Positions 33,243-42,157 of a DNA stretch of 64,000 nucleotides are shown here, in pieces. Positions within the stretch are counted from its first letter, which is position 1. Each line of letters opens with the position of its first letter. The notes under the pieces are model-generated. The model was not told the DNA's origin. It was given only the letters and a program-made list of their open reading frames with translations, and made no database searches. This stretch comes from Allopontixanthobacter confluentis (GTDB taxonomy: Bacteria > Pseudomonadota > Alphaproteobacteria > Sphingomonadales > Sphingomonadaceae): positions 641,001 through 705,000 of the forward strand of contig NZ_WTYU01000001.1 in NCBI RefSeq assembly GCF_009827615.1. Reading direction: 5' to 3'. The translations under genes and the position numbers were made by a program.

Positions 33243-35975
33243 TCAATCTGGGGCGGCAATTGCGGATGCTGGTGTATCGGCGATCAGCGTATCTTCGCAA
33301 ACACTTTTGCCGACCCGTTGTAAAGCCTCGTCCAATGTTACGCGGATGACAGGCGTGCCAGCAGGGAAGGCATTGAGCAGCCGGCTGGGGAAGGCTGCGC
33401 TCAACACCACAAAATGGCCGCGATCATCACGGCTGCGGATCAGCCGCCCGAATGCCTGCGCCAGTTTTGCGCGGATCAGCCGGTCATCATAGGCGCTGCC
33501 GCCATTGGCCGCGCGCCGTGCCCGGTGCAGGATGGTGGGGCGGGGCCAGGGCACTTGTTCCATCACCACGCAGCGCAGGCTGTCACCGGGCACATCGACC
33601 CCGTCCCGCAACGCATCAGTCCCCAGCAATGTCGCGCGCGGATCATCGCGGAAAATATCCACAAGCGTGCCTGTGTCGATCGGGTCGACATGCTGGGCAT
33701 AAAGCGGCAGGCCGGCGCGGGCGAGCCGGTCTGCGATACGTCCATGCACGGCGCGCATCCGCCTGATGGCGGTAAACAAGCCCAATACGCCGCCGCCGGC
33801 CGCTTCTATCAGCCGCGCATAGGCGCCTGCCAGCGCTGGAATATCGCCGCGTTTGATATCGGTCACGATCAGGACTTCGGCCTGTTTCGCGTAATCAAAC
33901 GGGCTTTGCGCTGTGGTCAGATGCGGATTGGCGTCGATATGCGGCGCACCCGAACGGGTAATGGCAGCGTCCCAATCATCCCCATCGCGCAGGGTGGCAG
34001 ATGTCAGCATGACACCATGCGCGGGTTCCAGCACAACCTTGGCAAAGGGTTTCATCGGGTCCAGCCAGCGGCGGTGAATGGCGATATCGAATTCGCGCGC
34101 GTCGGATCGGTCCACCGCCAGCCAGTCCACAAATTCAGGGTCAGCCGGGCCGCCCAGCCGATTGAGCAGCGATTCCCACGCGGCCAGCAGATCCACCCGC
34201 CATGCCAGCGAATGGCGCGCCCCTTCAATGCGGGCGCGGCCCTGACCATCCAACCAGTCCGGCGCATCTTCCAGCACGGCTTCCAGCCGGCCTGCCAATG
34301 TCACCAGCGGATGCCGGATGGCCGCCAATGCGCCCTGCGCCTGACCTGCCAACTGGACGAAATTGCCTTCCAGCCCCGCAGCCTCTGTCTCGATGCCATA
34401 GCCTGCTTCCTGTCCGCCGCTTTCATCGCGTGCGTAGGTAACTGCGCGAACCCCTGCGAACAGCTGTTCCAGCGGGCCATACGCCTCGCCATCATTCAGC
34501 CGTTGCAGCCACCCGTCAGACGGCAGTGCTTGAGCTGCCTGGATCGCATCATCCACGGCCTTGCCGCCCGCTTCGTCATAGCTGGCAACATCGGCCAGCC
34601 GGGCGGCCAACCCGCGCCGCCTGCCTCGTGATTTTTTCTCCGGGCCGATGATCCAGCGGCGCAGCTCGATCGCTTCCTGCCCGGTTAGAGCGGCTGCAAA
34701 TGTGGAATCGGCCGCTTCGAAGACATGATGGCCTTCGTCAAAGATGATGCGGCTGGGCCGCTGCGACGGGTCGCGCCCGCGGGCCGCGTTAATCATCACC
34801 AGGGCATGGTTGGCAATCACCAGATCGGCCCGCGCACTGGCCCTTGCGGCGCGTTCGATGAAGCATTTGCGGTAATGGGGGCAGCCGGCATAGACGCATT
34901 CGCCGCGCTGGTCAGTCAGTGCGGCAATGCCCCGTTTGGCAAACAGCGTCCCCAGCCAGCCGGGCAAATCCCCGCCGATCATATCCCCATCGCGGGAATA
35001 GGCAGCCCAGCGCCCGACCAGCTGCGCCAATATGGCAGCCCGCCCGCCGAAACCGCCTTGCAACGCATCTTCCAGATTGAGCAGGCACAGGTAATTTTCG
35101 CGGCCCTTGCGGATGACAACCGGCTGGGTGCCATCGGCCCTGCGTTCCGGCCATGCCCGCCTGCTTTCGGCGCGCAGCTGGCGCTGCAAATTCTTGGTGA
35201 AAGTGGACACCCACACAGTGCCTTGGGCCGCGCTGGCCCACAGTGATGCAGGCGCCAGATAGCCCAGCGTCTTGCCAATACCGGTGCCCGCCTGCGCCAG
35301 CAGCATATGGGGCAATTCGCGTTTCGCTCGGGGGGCGAAAATCTTGGCCACGTCGCGCGCATACAGCCGCTGGCCCTCGCGCCGTTCCGCGCCATCACCG
35401 GTCAGATATTCCAGCTGCGCTTCCACCGCATCTTCAGTCAGCGAAATCTGCGCCGGTTGCGGCCGGTCAGGCGATTCTTCCCATTCGGGCAATTTGGAGA
35501 ACAGCCATTTTTCCGCCCGTTCGGGCCGCTGGATGTGGGGCGCGCACACCTGCGCCCACGGCCAGCGCAGCTTGACCAGTGATTGCAGCGTCGACCATGC
35601 GCCATCACGTTCTGCCAAATCACTGCTTTCGCAGGTTTCCAGCAGGACGCCGGCCGCCATTTGCAGCAAGGCGGGCACTTCATCGTCAGTTACAGGTTCC
35701 GCAAGGTTCAGCGCATGGGCCAGCCCCTTGGGCGTAGGCACCATGAAGCGGGCCGGATGGATGAAGGCAAACAGTTCCAGCAGATCAAGCCCTGACAAGT
35801 CAGGATAGCCAAGGCGCGATGCAACAAGCGGCGCATTCAACATTAACAGCGGCGTATCGGCCGCCGCCATGATCGCCTCGCCTTTGGAAACGCCTCTGAT
35901 GGGGCCATTGGCATCGCGCAGCCATGTCCCGGCATGGCTGGCATGCAAGGCCGGTAGGGGGAGGGGCTGCGCCAT
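33243..35975 (-). CDS. DinG/XPD-type ATP-dependent DNA helicase
   Basis: A 910-residue superfamily 2 helicase. Walker A is LLAQAGTGIGKTLGYLAPAS near residue 275, followed by the four-cysteine iron-sulfur region (NYLCLL then CVYAGCPHYRKC) characteristic of XPD/DinG, the DEAH-like IIFDEGHHVFEA box and the late motif ILHRARRAANGGSAYDDRL with QAFGRLIRSRDDRG. It probably unwinds DNA in repair. The ATG at 35975 was chosen, because 47 further codons upstream are out of family character. It is divergent from lysS. Confidence 0.92.
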   Translation of the reverse strand: MAQPLPLPALHASHAGTWLRDANGPIRGVSKGEAIMAAADTPLLMLNAPLVASRLGYPDLSGLDLLELFAFIHPARFMVPTPKGLAHALNLAEPVTDDEVPALLQMAAGVLLETCESSDLAERDGAWSTLQSLVKLRWPWAQVCAPHIQRPERAEKWLFSKLPEWEESPDRPQPAQISLTEDAVEAQLEYLTGDGAERREGQRLYARDVAKIFAPRAKRELPHMLLAQAGTGIGKTLGYLAPASLWASAAQGTVWVSTFTKNLQRQLRAESRRAWPERRADGTQPVVIRKGRENYLCLLNLEDALQGGFGGRAAILAQLVGRWAAYSRDGDMIGGDLPGWLGTLFAKRGIAALTDQRGECVYAGCPHYRKCFIERAARASARADLVIANHALVMINAARGRDPSQRPSRIIFDEGHHVFEAADSTFAAALTGQEAIELRRWIIGPEKKSRGRRRGLAARLADVASYDEAGGKAVDDAIQAAQALPSDGWLQRLNDGEAYGPLEQLFAGVRAVTYARDESGGQEAGYGIETEAAGLEGNFVQLAGQAQGALAAIRHPLVTLAGRLEAVLEDAPDWLDGQGRARIEGARHSLAWRVDLLAAWESLLNRLGGPADPEFVDWLAVDRSDAREFDIAIHRRWLDPMKPFAKVVLEPAHGVMLTSATLRDGDDWDAAITRSGAPHIDANPHLTTAQSPFDYAKQAEVLIVTDIKRGDIPALAGAYARLIEAAGGGVLGLFTAIRRMRAVHGRIADRLARAGLPLYAQHVDPIDTGTLVDIFRDDPRATLLGTDALRDGVDVPGDSLRCVVMEQVPWPRPTILHRARRAANGGSAYDDRLIRAKLAQAFGRLIRSRDDRGHFVVLSAAFPSRLLNAFPAGTPVIRVTLDEALQRVGKSVCEDTLIADTPASAIAAPD

Positions 35976-36145
35976 GGCCTGTCGATAGAACGAAAAGGCA
36001 ACCTGTGGGAAGTGGTGACGGCAAATATGCTTTGGATAGTGGCCAATTGGCTGTGCATCACAGGCAGCCACAGCGTGAAAGACGCGGTTTCGCAGCTGCA
36101 CTTCGCACTTGCACAATGCGCAACAACCCGCAAAAGCCTGTGGCC

Positions 36146-37759
36146 ATGACTGATCTCACACTTCGCGAAGCTGCAGCGCAATCCAAGGCATGGCCTTTTC
36201 AGGAAGCCCAGCGGCTGCTGAAACGCTATCCGCAGGGCAAACCCGGCGGCAGCGCGATGCTGTTCGAAACAGGGTATGGCCCATCGGGCCTGCCGCATAT
36301 CGGCACGTTTCAGGAAGTATTGCGGACGACTTTCGTGCGCCGCGCCTATGAAGCGCTGACGGGTGAAAACACGCGTCTGGTAGCCTTCAGCGATGATATG
36401 GACGGCCTACGCAAAGTGCCAGACAATGTGCCAAACCAGGCCATGCTGACTGAATATCTGGGCAAGCCATTGAGCCGCATTCCCGATCCGTTCGAAAAAT
36501 TCGAAAGTTTCGCCGCGCATAATAACGCCCGGCTGCGGGAATTTCTCGACCAGTTCGGTTTTGAATATGAATTCGTATCGTCGGCAGAACGCTATGGTTC
36601 TGGCGCGTTTGACGATGCGCTGAAGAATGTGCTGCGCCATAATCAGGCCATTTTGGACATCATGTTGCCGACATTGCGCGCAGAACGGGCCGCATCCTAT
36701 TCGCCCGTCTTGCCAATTTCCCCGACCACCGGCAGCGTGCTTCAGGTGCCGGTTGAAATTATCGATGCCGATAGCGGCCTGATCCGCTTTACCGATGAAA
36801 ACGGCGAAACGGTGGAACAGTCCGCCTTGGGCGGTCAGGCCAAGCTGCAATGGAAAGTGGATTGGGCCATGCGCTGGGTGGCACTGGGTGTCGATTATGA
36901 AATGTATGGCAAGGATCTGACCGATAGCGGCGTGCAATCGGGCAAGATTGCCAAGGTGCTGGGCGGCCGCAAGCCAGAAGGCCTGATTTACGAGCTGTTT
37001 CTCGACCAGAATGGCGAAAAGATTTCAAAATCCAAAGGCAATGGCCTGACCATCGAGGAATGGCTGACCTATGGCAGCGAGGAATCGCTCGGCCTTTATA
37101 TCTTCCCCAATCCCAAGAGCGCCAAGCAGTTGCATGTCGGTGTTATTCCGCGCGCGGTTGACGAATATTGGCAATTCAGAGCTGCGCTCGCAGACCAGCC
37201 GCTGGACAAGCAGCTGGGCAATCCGGTGTGGCACCTGGCCCGTGCCAATGGCGGTTGCGAAGGCAGCGAAGCGCCCGGCGCAGGCGATAGTTTGCCAGTG
37301 ACTTATGGCTTGCTGCTGAACCTTGTGGGCGTGCTGGGCGCGGATGCAACGCGCGAACAGGTATGGTCCTATCTTGCCAATTATGTGCCGGATGCAGACC
37401 CGGCCAACCATCCGGATCTGGATGTGCTGGTAACCTGTGCGCTGGCCTACAACCGTGATTTTGTGGCGCCCACCCTGCACAAACGGGCGCCAACCGCGAC
37501 AGAAGCGGCGGCTTTGGAAGCGCTGGATAGCCAGCTGGCGCAATTGGGCGATGATGTGCCGGCAGAAGATTTGCAGACGAAAGTCTACGAAATCGGCAAG
37601 GACGAGACCTTCGGGTTCGAAAATCTGCGTGACTGGTTCCGCGCGCTATATGAAACACTGCTCGGCAGTTCGCAGGGGCCGCGCATGGGCAGCTTCATCG
37701 TATTATATGGTATTGAAAACACGCGCAAACTGATTGCAGAAGCGATCGCCAAAGCCTGA
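36146..37759 (+). CDS. lysS: Class I lysyl-tRNA synthetase
   Basis: A 537-residue class I LysRS, the archaeal/alphaproteobacterial form that replaces the class II enzyme. The catalytic motifs are GYGPSGLPHIGTF (HIGH region, residue 51) and EKISKSKGNG (KMSKS region, near 293). It ligates lysine to tRNA-Lys in the cytoplasm. The start ATG at 36146 (MTDLTLREA) is preferred over an upstream ATG in the same frame (36116). It is divergent from the DinG helicase with 170 bp between, where no clear promoter was seen. Confidence 0.95.
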   Translation: MTDLTLREAAAQSKAWPFQEAQRLLKRYPQGKPGGSAMLFETGYGPSGLPHIGTFQEVLRTTFVRRAYEALTGENTRLVAFSDDMDGLRKVPDNVPNQAMLTEYLGKPLSRIPDPFEKFESFAAHNNARLREFLDQFGFEYEFVSSAERYGSGAFDDALKNVLRHNQAILDIMLPTLRAERAASYSPVLPISPTTGSVLQVPVEIIDADSGLIRFTDENGETVEQSALGGQAKLQWKVDWAMRWVALGVDYEMYGKDLTDSGVQSGKIAKVLGGRKPEGLIYELFLDQNGEKISKSKGNGLTIEEWLTYGSEESLGLYIFPNPKSAKQLHVGVIPRAVDEYWQFRAALADQPLDKQLGNPVWHLARANGGCEGSEAPGAGDSLPVTYGLLLNLVGVLGADATREQVWSYLANYVPDADPANHPDLDVLVTCALAYNRDFVAPTLHKRAPTATEAAALEALDSQLAQLGDDVPAEDLQTKVYEIGKDETFGFENLRDWFRALYETLLGSSQGPRMGSFIVLYGIENTRKLIAEAIAKA

Positions 37760-37782
37760 TTTTTCGGGCCCAGCGGCGCCGC

Positions 37783-38451
37783 TCAGGTCCAGCGGCGCGT
37801 GCGATACCATTTGGTGATGATGTATTTCACCCCTTCTTCCACCGGCATTCCGGCGTGGATGGTGGCTGGATTGGGTGAGCCATCGGGCAGCGAATTGTTC
37901 CACATCAGCAGCACGCCGGGCTTGGGATCGATGTTGATGCCAATATCGGTAAATTGCGTCTGACCGCCTTTTTCAACCGGGTTCAGGAATGCCATGGTAG
38001 TCCAGCTGCGCTGGCCGCCACGTTTGCGCTCCACCTTCCAATAATCCTGGTCGGTGTAAAACCAGTCATTATGCGCCTTGAACTGCTGGCCCGCCATGTA
38101 ACGTTGGCCCTGAATAGTCTCACCGCATTCCGCTTTCATGCCCAGCAAATCATCAATCCGCCTCGAAATGCCCTGAATGAACGGATCCCGGCTGTCGACA
38201 TTGCCTGAATAGGACGTTCTGAAGCCCGACGAATAATCAGTATCGAACAGCTTGCTGGGCTGCGCCACCACGTCGATCATCCGTTGCAGGCGGGTGCATT
38301 CTGCCCCTGTCAGAAACTTGCCGATGGCATAAATTTCCGCCTTTTCCGTGGGAATTTTATACACTTTGGGGTCGGCTTCCAGCCGTTTGCGGACAGTAGC
38401 GCCGACACGGGCAAGCGCGTCCTTGTCAGGAATGATGGCAGTTTTGGTCAT
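37783..38451 (-). CDS. 2-oxoglutarate-Fe(II) oxygenase, prolyl 4-hydroxylase type
   Basis: A 222-residue protein with the P4Hc domain in its C-terminal 170 residues. The iron triad is H127 and D129 (KAHNDWFYTD) with H199 (ATIHAGMPV), and K209 is the 2-oxoglutarate-binding lysine (EEGVKYIITKW). Bacterial members hydroxylate prolines in proteins such as EF-Tu, though the target here is unknown. A GTG at 38508 in the same frame would add 19 residues. It is divergent from the cytochrome b561 gene. Confidence 0.87.
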   Translation of the reverse strand: MTKTAIIPDKDALARVGATVRKRLEADPKVYKIPTEKAEIYAIGKFLTGAECTRLQRMIDVVAQPSKLFDTDYSSGFRTSYSGNVDSRDPFIQGISRRIDDLLGMKAECGETIQGQRYMAGQQFKAHNDWFYTDQDYWKVERKRGGQRSWTTMAFLNPVEKGGQTQFTDIGINIDPKPGVLLMWNNSLPDGSPNPATIHAGMPVEEGVKYIITKWYRTRRWT

Positions 38452-38552
38452 GGCCGAAATTCTAGCACCGTGCATCGCATCTGCAAGCAGCCGCTTGCTG
38501 CTTTTCACAACAGTGTTAGAAATCCCTGTGTCTGACTTTGAAAGGGACGGGA

Positions 38553-39149
38553 ATGAGTGACATTGGAACTGGAACTCGGGCCAGCATGGGTGTCAGCACT
38601 GGCAGTGCGCAGAACCGATATTCAACCGGGGCGATGGTGTTCCACTGGGTCATCGCGATTGCCGTTATTGCCAACTGGCGCATTGCCGCTGTTGCAGAAC
38701 ATGCATCAGAAACCGATGCTGCTTATTGGATGGGGCACCACAAGGCGCTGGGCATTTCGATCTTGGCACTCAGCATCTTGCGCCTGCTGTGGCGTCTGGC
38801 CCATCCTGTGCCGGCAATGCCGAACAGCTATGCGACGTGGGAAAAAATGCTCGCCCGCACGGTGCATTTCATTTTCTATGTCCTGCTGATCGGCCTGCCC
38901 ATCGGCGGCTGGCTGGGCGTTTCGCTGTTTGGCGGCAATGTCGATATGTGGGGCCTGTTTACTTTGCCGGGCCTTCCGGTGGGCGAAGCCAGGGAAACCG
39001 GCAAGGCCATTATCGGCCTGCATAAAACCGGCGGGGAAATTTTCATCTATCTCATCGCGCTACACATTATCGGCGCGCTGAAACATACGTTCTGGAACAA
39101 GGACGGCACGCTGTTCAGAATGCTGCCGTTCGGTAAGCCTAACCGTTAA
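38553..39149 (+). CDS. Cytochrome b561
   Basis: A 198-residue diheme cytochrome b561. Four transmembrane helices carry the heme-ligand histidines: FHWVIAIAVI, WMGHHKALGISIL, TVHFIFYVLLIGLP and IYLIALHIIGALKHTFW. It moves electrons across the inner membrane from quinol to periplasmic acceptors. A GAAAGGGACGGG sequence lies ahead of the ATG at 38553 (MSDIGTG); an ATG 15 bases earlier is a weaker alternative. A strong hairpin terminator follows 25 bp after the stop. Confidence 0.9.
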   Translation: MSDIGTGTRASMGVSTGSAQNRYSTGAMVFHWVIAIAVIANWRIAAVAEHASETDAAYWMGHHKALGISILALSILRLLWRLAHPVPAMPNSYATWEKMLARTVHFIFYVLLIGLPIGGWLGVSLFGGNVDMWGLFTLPGLPVGEARETGKAIIGLHKTGGEIFIYLIALHIIGALKHTFWNKDGTLFRMLPFGKPNR

Positions 39150-39174
39150 TCGCGTCTTGCACGCTGACAAATGA

Positions 39175-39206
39175 AAACCCCCGCCAGCACCGCTGGCGGG
39201 GGTTTC
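39175..39206. terminator. Strong bidirectional terminator
   Basis: A 14-bp perfect stem, AAACCCCCGCCAGC with GCTGGCGGGGGTTT, has a 3-base loop ACC. It lies between the convergent cytochrome b561 gene and the RcnB-like gene, and A and T runs on both sides make it usable in both directions. Confidence 0.85.
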
Positions 39207-39260
39207 TGATGGCGACAGGCACTGATCAACCTGCCGCCTGCATCTGGTAAGCAAGGGGAC

Positions 39261-40280
39261 TTACCAGAAGAAATCATACACCACGTCGACCACTTCGCCG
39301 CTGTAGATATTCACCAGCAGCACGTCGTCATAATAGCGGACCCAGCGATAGGGGCCGTAGACTTCCGGCAGACGGTACTGCCATGGATCATTGATCCAGT
39401 AACGGTTCGAATAGAACAGCGACCCCAGCTGAAAACCGATGTTCAAGCGGTTGTAGCGGTAGTTCCGATAGGGCGAATAATAGCTGCCAAGGCGGAACAG
39501 GCTGCGGTTCGTGGACCGGTAATTATACCAGTTATAGCGATTGTTATCGCGCCACCGCTTGCGGTCCCAGCGGCGTTCGTCCCGATGTGCATCGCGGTGC
39601 GCATCCCGGCGCGTTTCACGATTGTCGCGATAGGTATTTCGGCTGTCACGGTATCCATCGCGGCGTCCATCACGATAGGCATCGCGGTTATCGCGGTACT
39701 GTTCGCGGCGGCCATCACGATACCCGTCACGCGTGCGGTCTGCCTGCCGAACGCCGCTATAGGTCGTATTGCGATTGCGGTCTGTGTAGGCGCGGTTGCG
39801 ATCAGTGCCGTAGCGGGTGCCCGTGCGGGGATCGGCGCGGGCATCACTGCGGTTTTCGCTGCGGTTGTCAGTGCGCGCCTGTGCGGCGATGCCGCGATTG
39901 GAGCGCTCGACTGCGACATCACTGCGGTTCTGGCTCTGGTTCCAGTCGCGTCCACGGCGGTCACTGCGGTTCCAGTCCTGTCCGCTGCGTTCCTGCGCAC
40001 GGCTTGCGGGCTGCGCCTGCTGGGCGCGCTCCTGACGCACTTGAGCGCGCTGGGCCTGCTGCACCTGCTGGCGCACGCCGTCATTCTGGCGCGCGGACTG
40101 CCGGGCTTCGCGGCGTTCCTGCCGGCGTTCCATCACCGTCTCATCGCCATCACGCTGCTGTGCGCGCTCCGCCCGATCACCGCGGTTCTGTGCGGCAGCT
40201 TCTGTCGGCACAACCGTGATCGCCAGCGCAATGGCGAGGGCGGACAAGCCGCTAGTCTTGAATAAGTCACTAAAAGTCAT
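39261..40280 (-). CDS. RcnB-like exported protein with YRD repeats
   Basis: A 339-residue exported protein. The signal peptide is about residues 1-31 (ending TEAAAQ). A long Arg/Asp/Gln-rich middle contains many YRD-type units (YRDGRR, YRDNRD, YRDSRN) and AHRDAHRDERR, then a tyrosine-rich stretch. The last ~30 residues, YRWVRYYDDVLLVNIYSGEVVDVVYDFFW, match the RcnB domain, known for periplasmic nickel/cobalt homeostasis in E. coli. The middle is low complexity and probably disordered. Metal role is inference only. Confidence 0.86.
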   Translation of the reverse strand: MTFSDLFKTSGLSALAIALAITVVPTEAAAQNRGDRAERAQQRDGDETVMERRQERREARQSARQNDGVRQQVQQAQRAQVRQERAQQAQPASRAQERSGQDWNRSDRRGRDWNQSQNRSDVAVERSNRGIAAQARTDNRSENRSDARADPRTGTRYGTDRNRAYTDRNRNTTYSGVRQADRTRDGYRDGRREQYRDNRDAYRDGRRDGYRDSRNTYRDNRETRRDAHRDAHRDERRWDRKRWRDNNRYNWYNYRSTNRSLFRLGSYYSPYRNYRYNRLNIGFQLGSLFYSNRYWINDPWQYRLPEVYGPYRWVRYYDDVLLVNIYSGEVVDVVYDFFW

Positions 40281-40459
40281 ACCGACTCTCCATCTTCAGG
40301 TCGCCACATCCAAATGGCAGCCTCTATGCAATAGGTTCTAGTTCAGTAAAGCTGACAAAAATCTGAACGGCCATCATGCCTTTCTGTTCATGTTGGGGGA
40401 TGATTATCTGAATGATCGCGTGATTGACTTGCGGTTGCGTTGCGTCCTTACAAATGCCC

Positions 40460-41047
40460 ATGACTGATGAAATGAACGCGATTCTGCAGCAGGTTTTTGA
40501 CCATCTGGCCCGTGCCGCGCGCAGCCGGCATTCCGCCATGCACACAGCCGTGGTGGCCACTGCTGACGGAAATATGCGGACCATGGTGCTGCGCGGGTTT
40601 GACCGGGAAAACGCCGTCCTGCGCTTCAACACCGACGTCCGCAGCCCAAAAGTCGCCGCAATCAGGCAGGATCAGGCAATGCGGGTGCTTGCCTATGACC
40701 CTGATGCCAAGGTTCAGATCAGGATGATGGGGCAGGGCCATGTGGATGACCGGTCACCAGCGGCAGATGCTGCCTGGGCTGGAAGCACCACCTTTGCCAG
40801 ACGCGCCTATCTTACGCAGGGCGCGCCGGGAGAATTGGCGGGCTGTGAGACATCGGGATTGCCGGAATGGGCAGAAGGGATCAACCCTTCCGAAGAACAG
40901 GTCGCGCCTGCACGCGCAAATTTTGCGCTGTTGATGGTGCGCGTTACGCGATTCGACTGGCTTTATCTGTCCAGTGATGGCCACCGCCGCGCGCAGTTTG
41001 ATATTGGCGATGATGGCACGGTTTCAGGCACCTGGCTGATGCCGTGA
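40460..41047 (+). CDS. Pyridoxamine 5'-phosphate oxidase-like flavoprotein
   Basis: A 195-residue protein of the PNPOx-like split-barrel fold. The segment VATADGNMRTMVLRGFDRENAVLRFNTDVRSPK (split into the strand and the FMN-phosphate-binding region) and AWAGSTTFARRAYL are typical of the family; it most resembles the alphaproteobacterial group annotated as 'pyridoxamine 5'-phosphate oxidase'. True PdxH function is not shown, since such proteins also reduce flavin or bind heme. The ATG at 40460 (MTDEMNAIL) was used; a second ATG is six bases earlier. Confidence 0.8.
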   Translation: MTDEMNAILQQVFDHLARAARSRHSAMHTAVVATADGNMRTMVLRGFDRENAVLRFNTDVRSPKVAAIRQDQAMRVLAYDPDAKVQIRMMGQGHVDDRSPAADAAWAGSTTFARRAYLTQGAPGELAGCETSGLPEWAEGINPSEEQVAPARANFALLMVRVTRFDWLYLSSDGHRRAQFDIGDDGTVSGTWLMP

Positions 41048-41068
41048 TGGCAGATAGCGCGCTGCGCG

Positions 41069-41677
41069 TCAGGCCGCCCCAATCTTGATCAGCTTGTCCA
41101 GCAGGCTGGCTTCGTTGAATGGCTTGGTGACATATTCATCAGCGCCCACATCAATGCCGCGATGAATATCGAAGGCGCCGGCCTTGGTGGTGCAGAAAAC
41201 GACCTTGGGCCGTTTGCTGGTCTGTGTCGCGCGTAGGGCCGCCAGAAATTCGATGCCGGTCATTACCGGCATATCCCAGTCCAGCAGGATGAGATCGGGC
41301 GTGGAAATCTTGCATTTGGCCAATGCTTCCTCGCCGTTTTCGGCTTCGTCCACCTGATAGCCGACGCTTTCGATGATGCGGCGGGCAACTTTGCGGATCA
41401 TCCGCGAATCGTCCACCAGCAGGCATTGGGGCGGGGCGTTGCGGGCAGCAGGCGTGCGGCCCATGGTCTGGTCGCTCGGGCGGTCAGTTGGTCTGGCCGC
41501 TGGTTCGGCAGCAGGTTTGGCGGGCGCGACTGCAATTTCGGCTTCTGGTGCTGGCGAGGATGCAGGGACATCCATCGGCTCAGGCGCCGGAACGGGCGCG
41601 TTAACCGGTGCGCTTTGTGCTGCTTGCTGCACGGGTGCAGCGGGCGCCGGCCGATGGTCCTGCGCATCCCTACCCAT
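41069..41677 (-). CDS. Response regulator with proline/alanine-rich N-terminal linker
   Basis: A 202-residue protein. Residues 1-80 are a disordered Pro/Ala-rich segment; residues 84-202 are a CheY-like receiver domain, with acidic pair LLVDDSRMIRK, the phospho-acceptor aspartate D133 in LLDWDMPVMTG and the lysine in YVTKPF. There is no output domain, so it may signal by protein contact. The kinase that acts on it is not visible nearby. It is separated by only 8 bp from a small gene at 41686 and is probably cotranscribed with it. Confidence 0.9.
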   Translation of the reverse strand: MGRDAQDHRPAPAAPVQQAAQSAPVNAPVPAPEPMDVPASSPAPEAEIAVAPAKPAAEPAARPTDRPSDQTMGRTPAARNAPPQCLLVDDSRMIRKVARRIIESVGYQVDEAENGEEALAKCKISTPDLILLDWDMPVMTGIEFLAALRATQTSKRPKVVFCTTKAGAFDIHRGIDVGADEYVTKPFNEASLLDKLIKIGAA

Positions 41678-41685
41678 GCGTTTGA

Positions 41686-41958
41686 TCAGATCGCGAATGG
41701 CACCGACTCCCCGGAATCGTGAAGCATCGTTTCATCGCCGGGTACATCGCGTTCCGACGGTGTGCGGCGAACATGCAGATATGGCACCCAGATATCGCCA
41801 TAATCGGCTTTCTGATACCACAGGTCGAGAATGTCATAGGAGGCCCAGAAGCCATTCGGCTCCTGCAGTCTGATGCCTTCGCCAATGCGCGGCATGACGG
41901 CCATTTTGATCCGTTCATGAGACTGGTGAGTCTCGTTCTGAATTTCAATATCTATCAA
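41686..41958 (-). CDS. Small uncharacterised protein paired with the response regulator
   Basis: A 90-residue protein rich in Trp/Tyr in its centre (GFWASYDILDLWYQKADYGDIWVPYL), with acidic and basic flanks and no membrane segment. No family was recognised. Its start is either the TTG at 41958 or an ATG at 41904 (MAVMPRIGEG), neither with a clear ribosome-binding site. It lies 8 bp upstream of the CheY-like response regulator on the same strand, so a functional link is likely. A second frame overlapping it (41670-41948) looks like a shadow. Confidence 0.66.
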   Translation of the reverse strand: MIDIEIQNETHQSHERIKMAVMPRIGEGIRLQEPNGFWASYDILDLWYQKADYGDIWVPYLHVRRTPSERDVPGDETMLHDSGESVPFAI

Positions 41959-42083
41959 GGCAGGACCAATCCATGAAGGCTATAGGACTGGTTTTAGCGG
42001 CAAAACCTTGCCGAATTGCGAACGGGGTCCAGATTGCATGACAAGCCTGTAAATATGCGCCGATGGGCGCGAGGGCAGACATG

Positions 42084-42118
42084 AAAAGGCCCCGCAAAAG
42101 CCGAACTTTTGCGGGGCC
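42084..42118 (-). terminator. Terminator after ettA
   Basis: On the minus strand the 13-bp stem GGCCCCGCAAAAG with CTTTTGCGGGGCC and a 5-base loop is followed by TTTT. It lies 40 bp after the ettA stop. Confidence 0.85.
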
Positions 42119-42157
42119 ATTCAGAAGGGATGCGCAGCAATTTTTCGCTGCGAAACC

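Noticed and set aside
31117-33492. 791-codon plus-strand open frame
   Set aside because: It is antisense to the amidohydrolase and the phosphatase genes, which have clear motifs. Its protein has biased low-complexity composition and no recognisable domain.
39585-40265. Hydrophobic-looking plus-strand frame of 226 codons
   Set aside because: It mirrors the Arg/Asp repeat codons of the RcnB-like gene, which has a signal peptide and an RcnB C-terminus on the minus strand.
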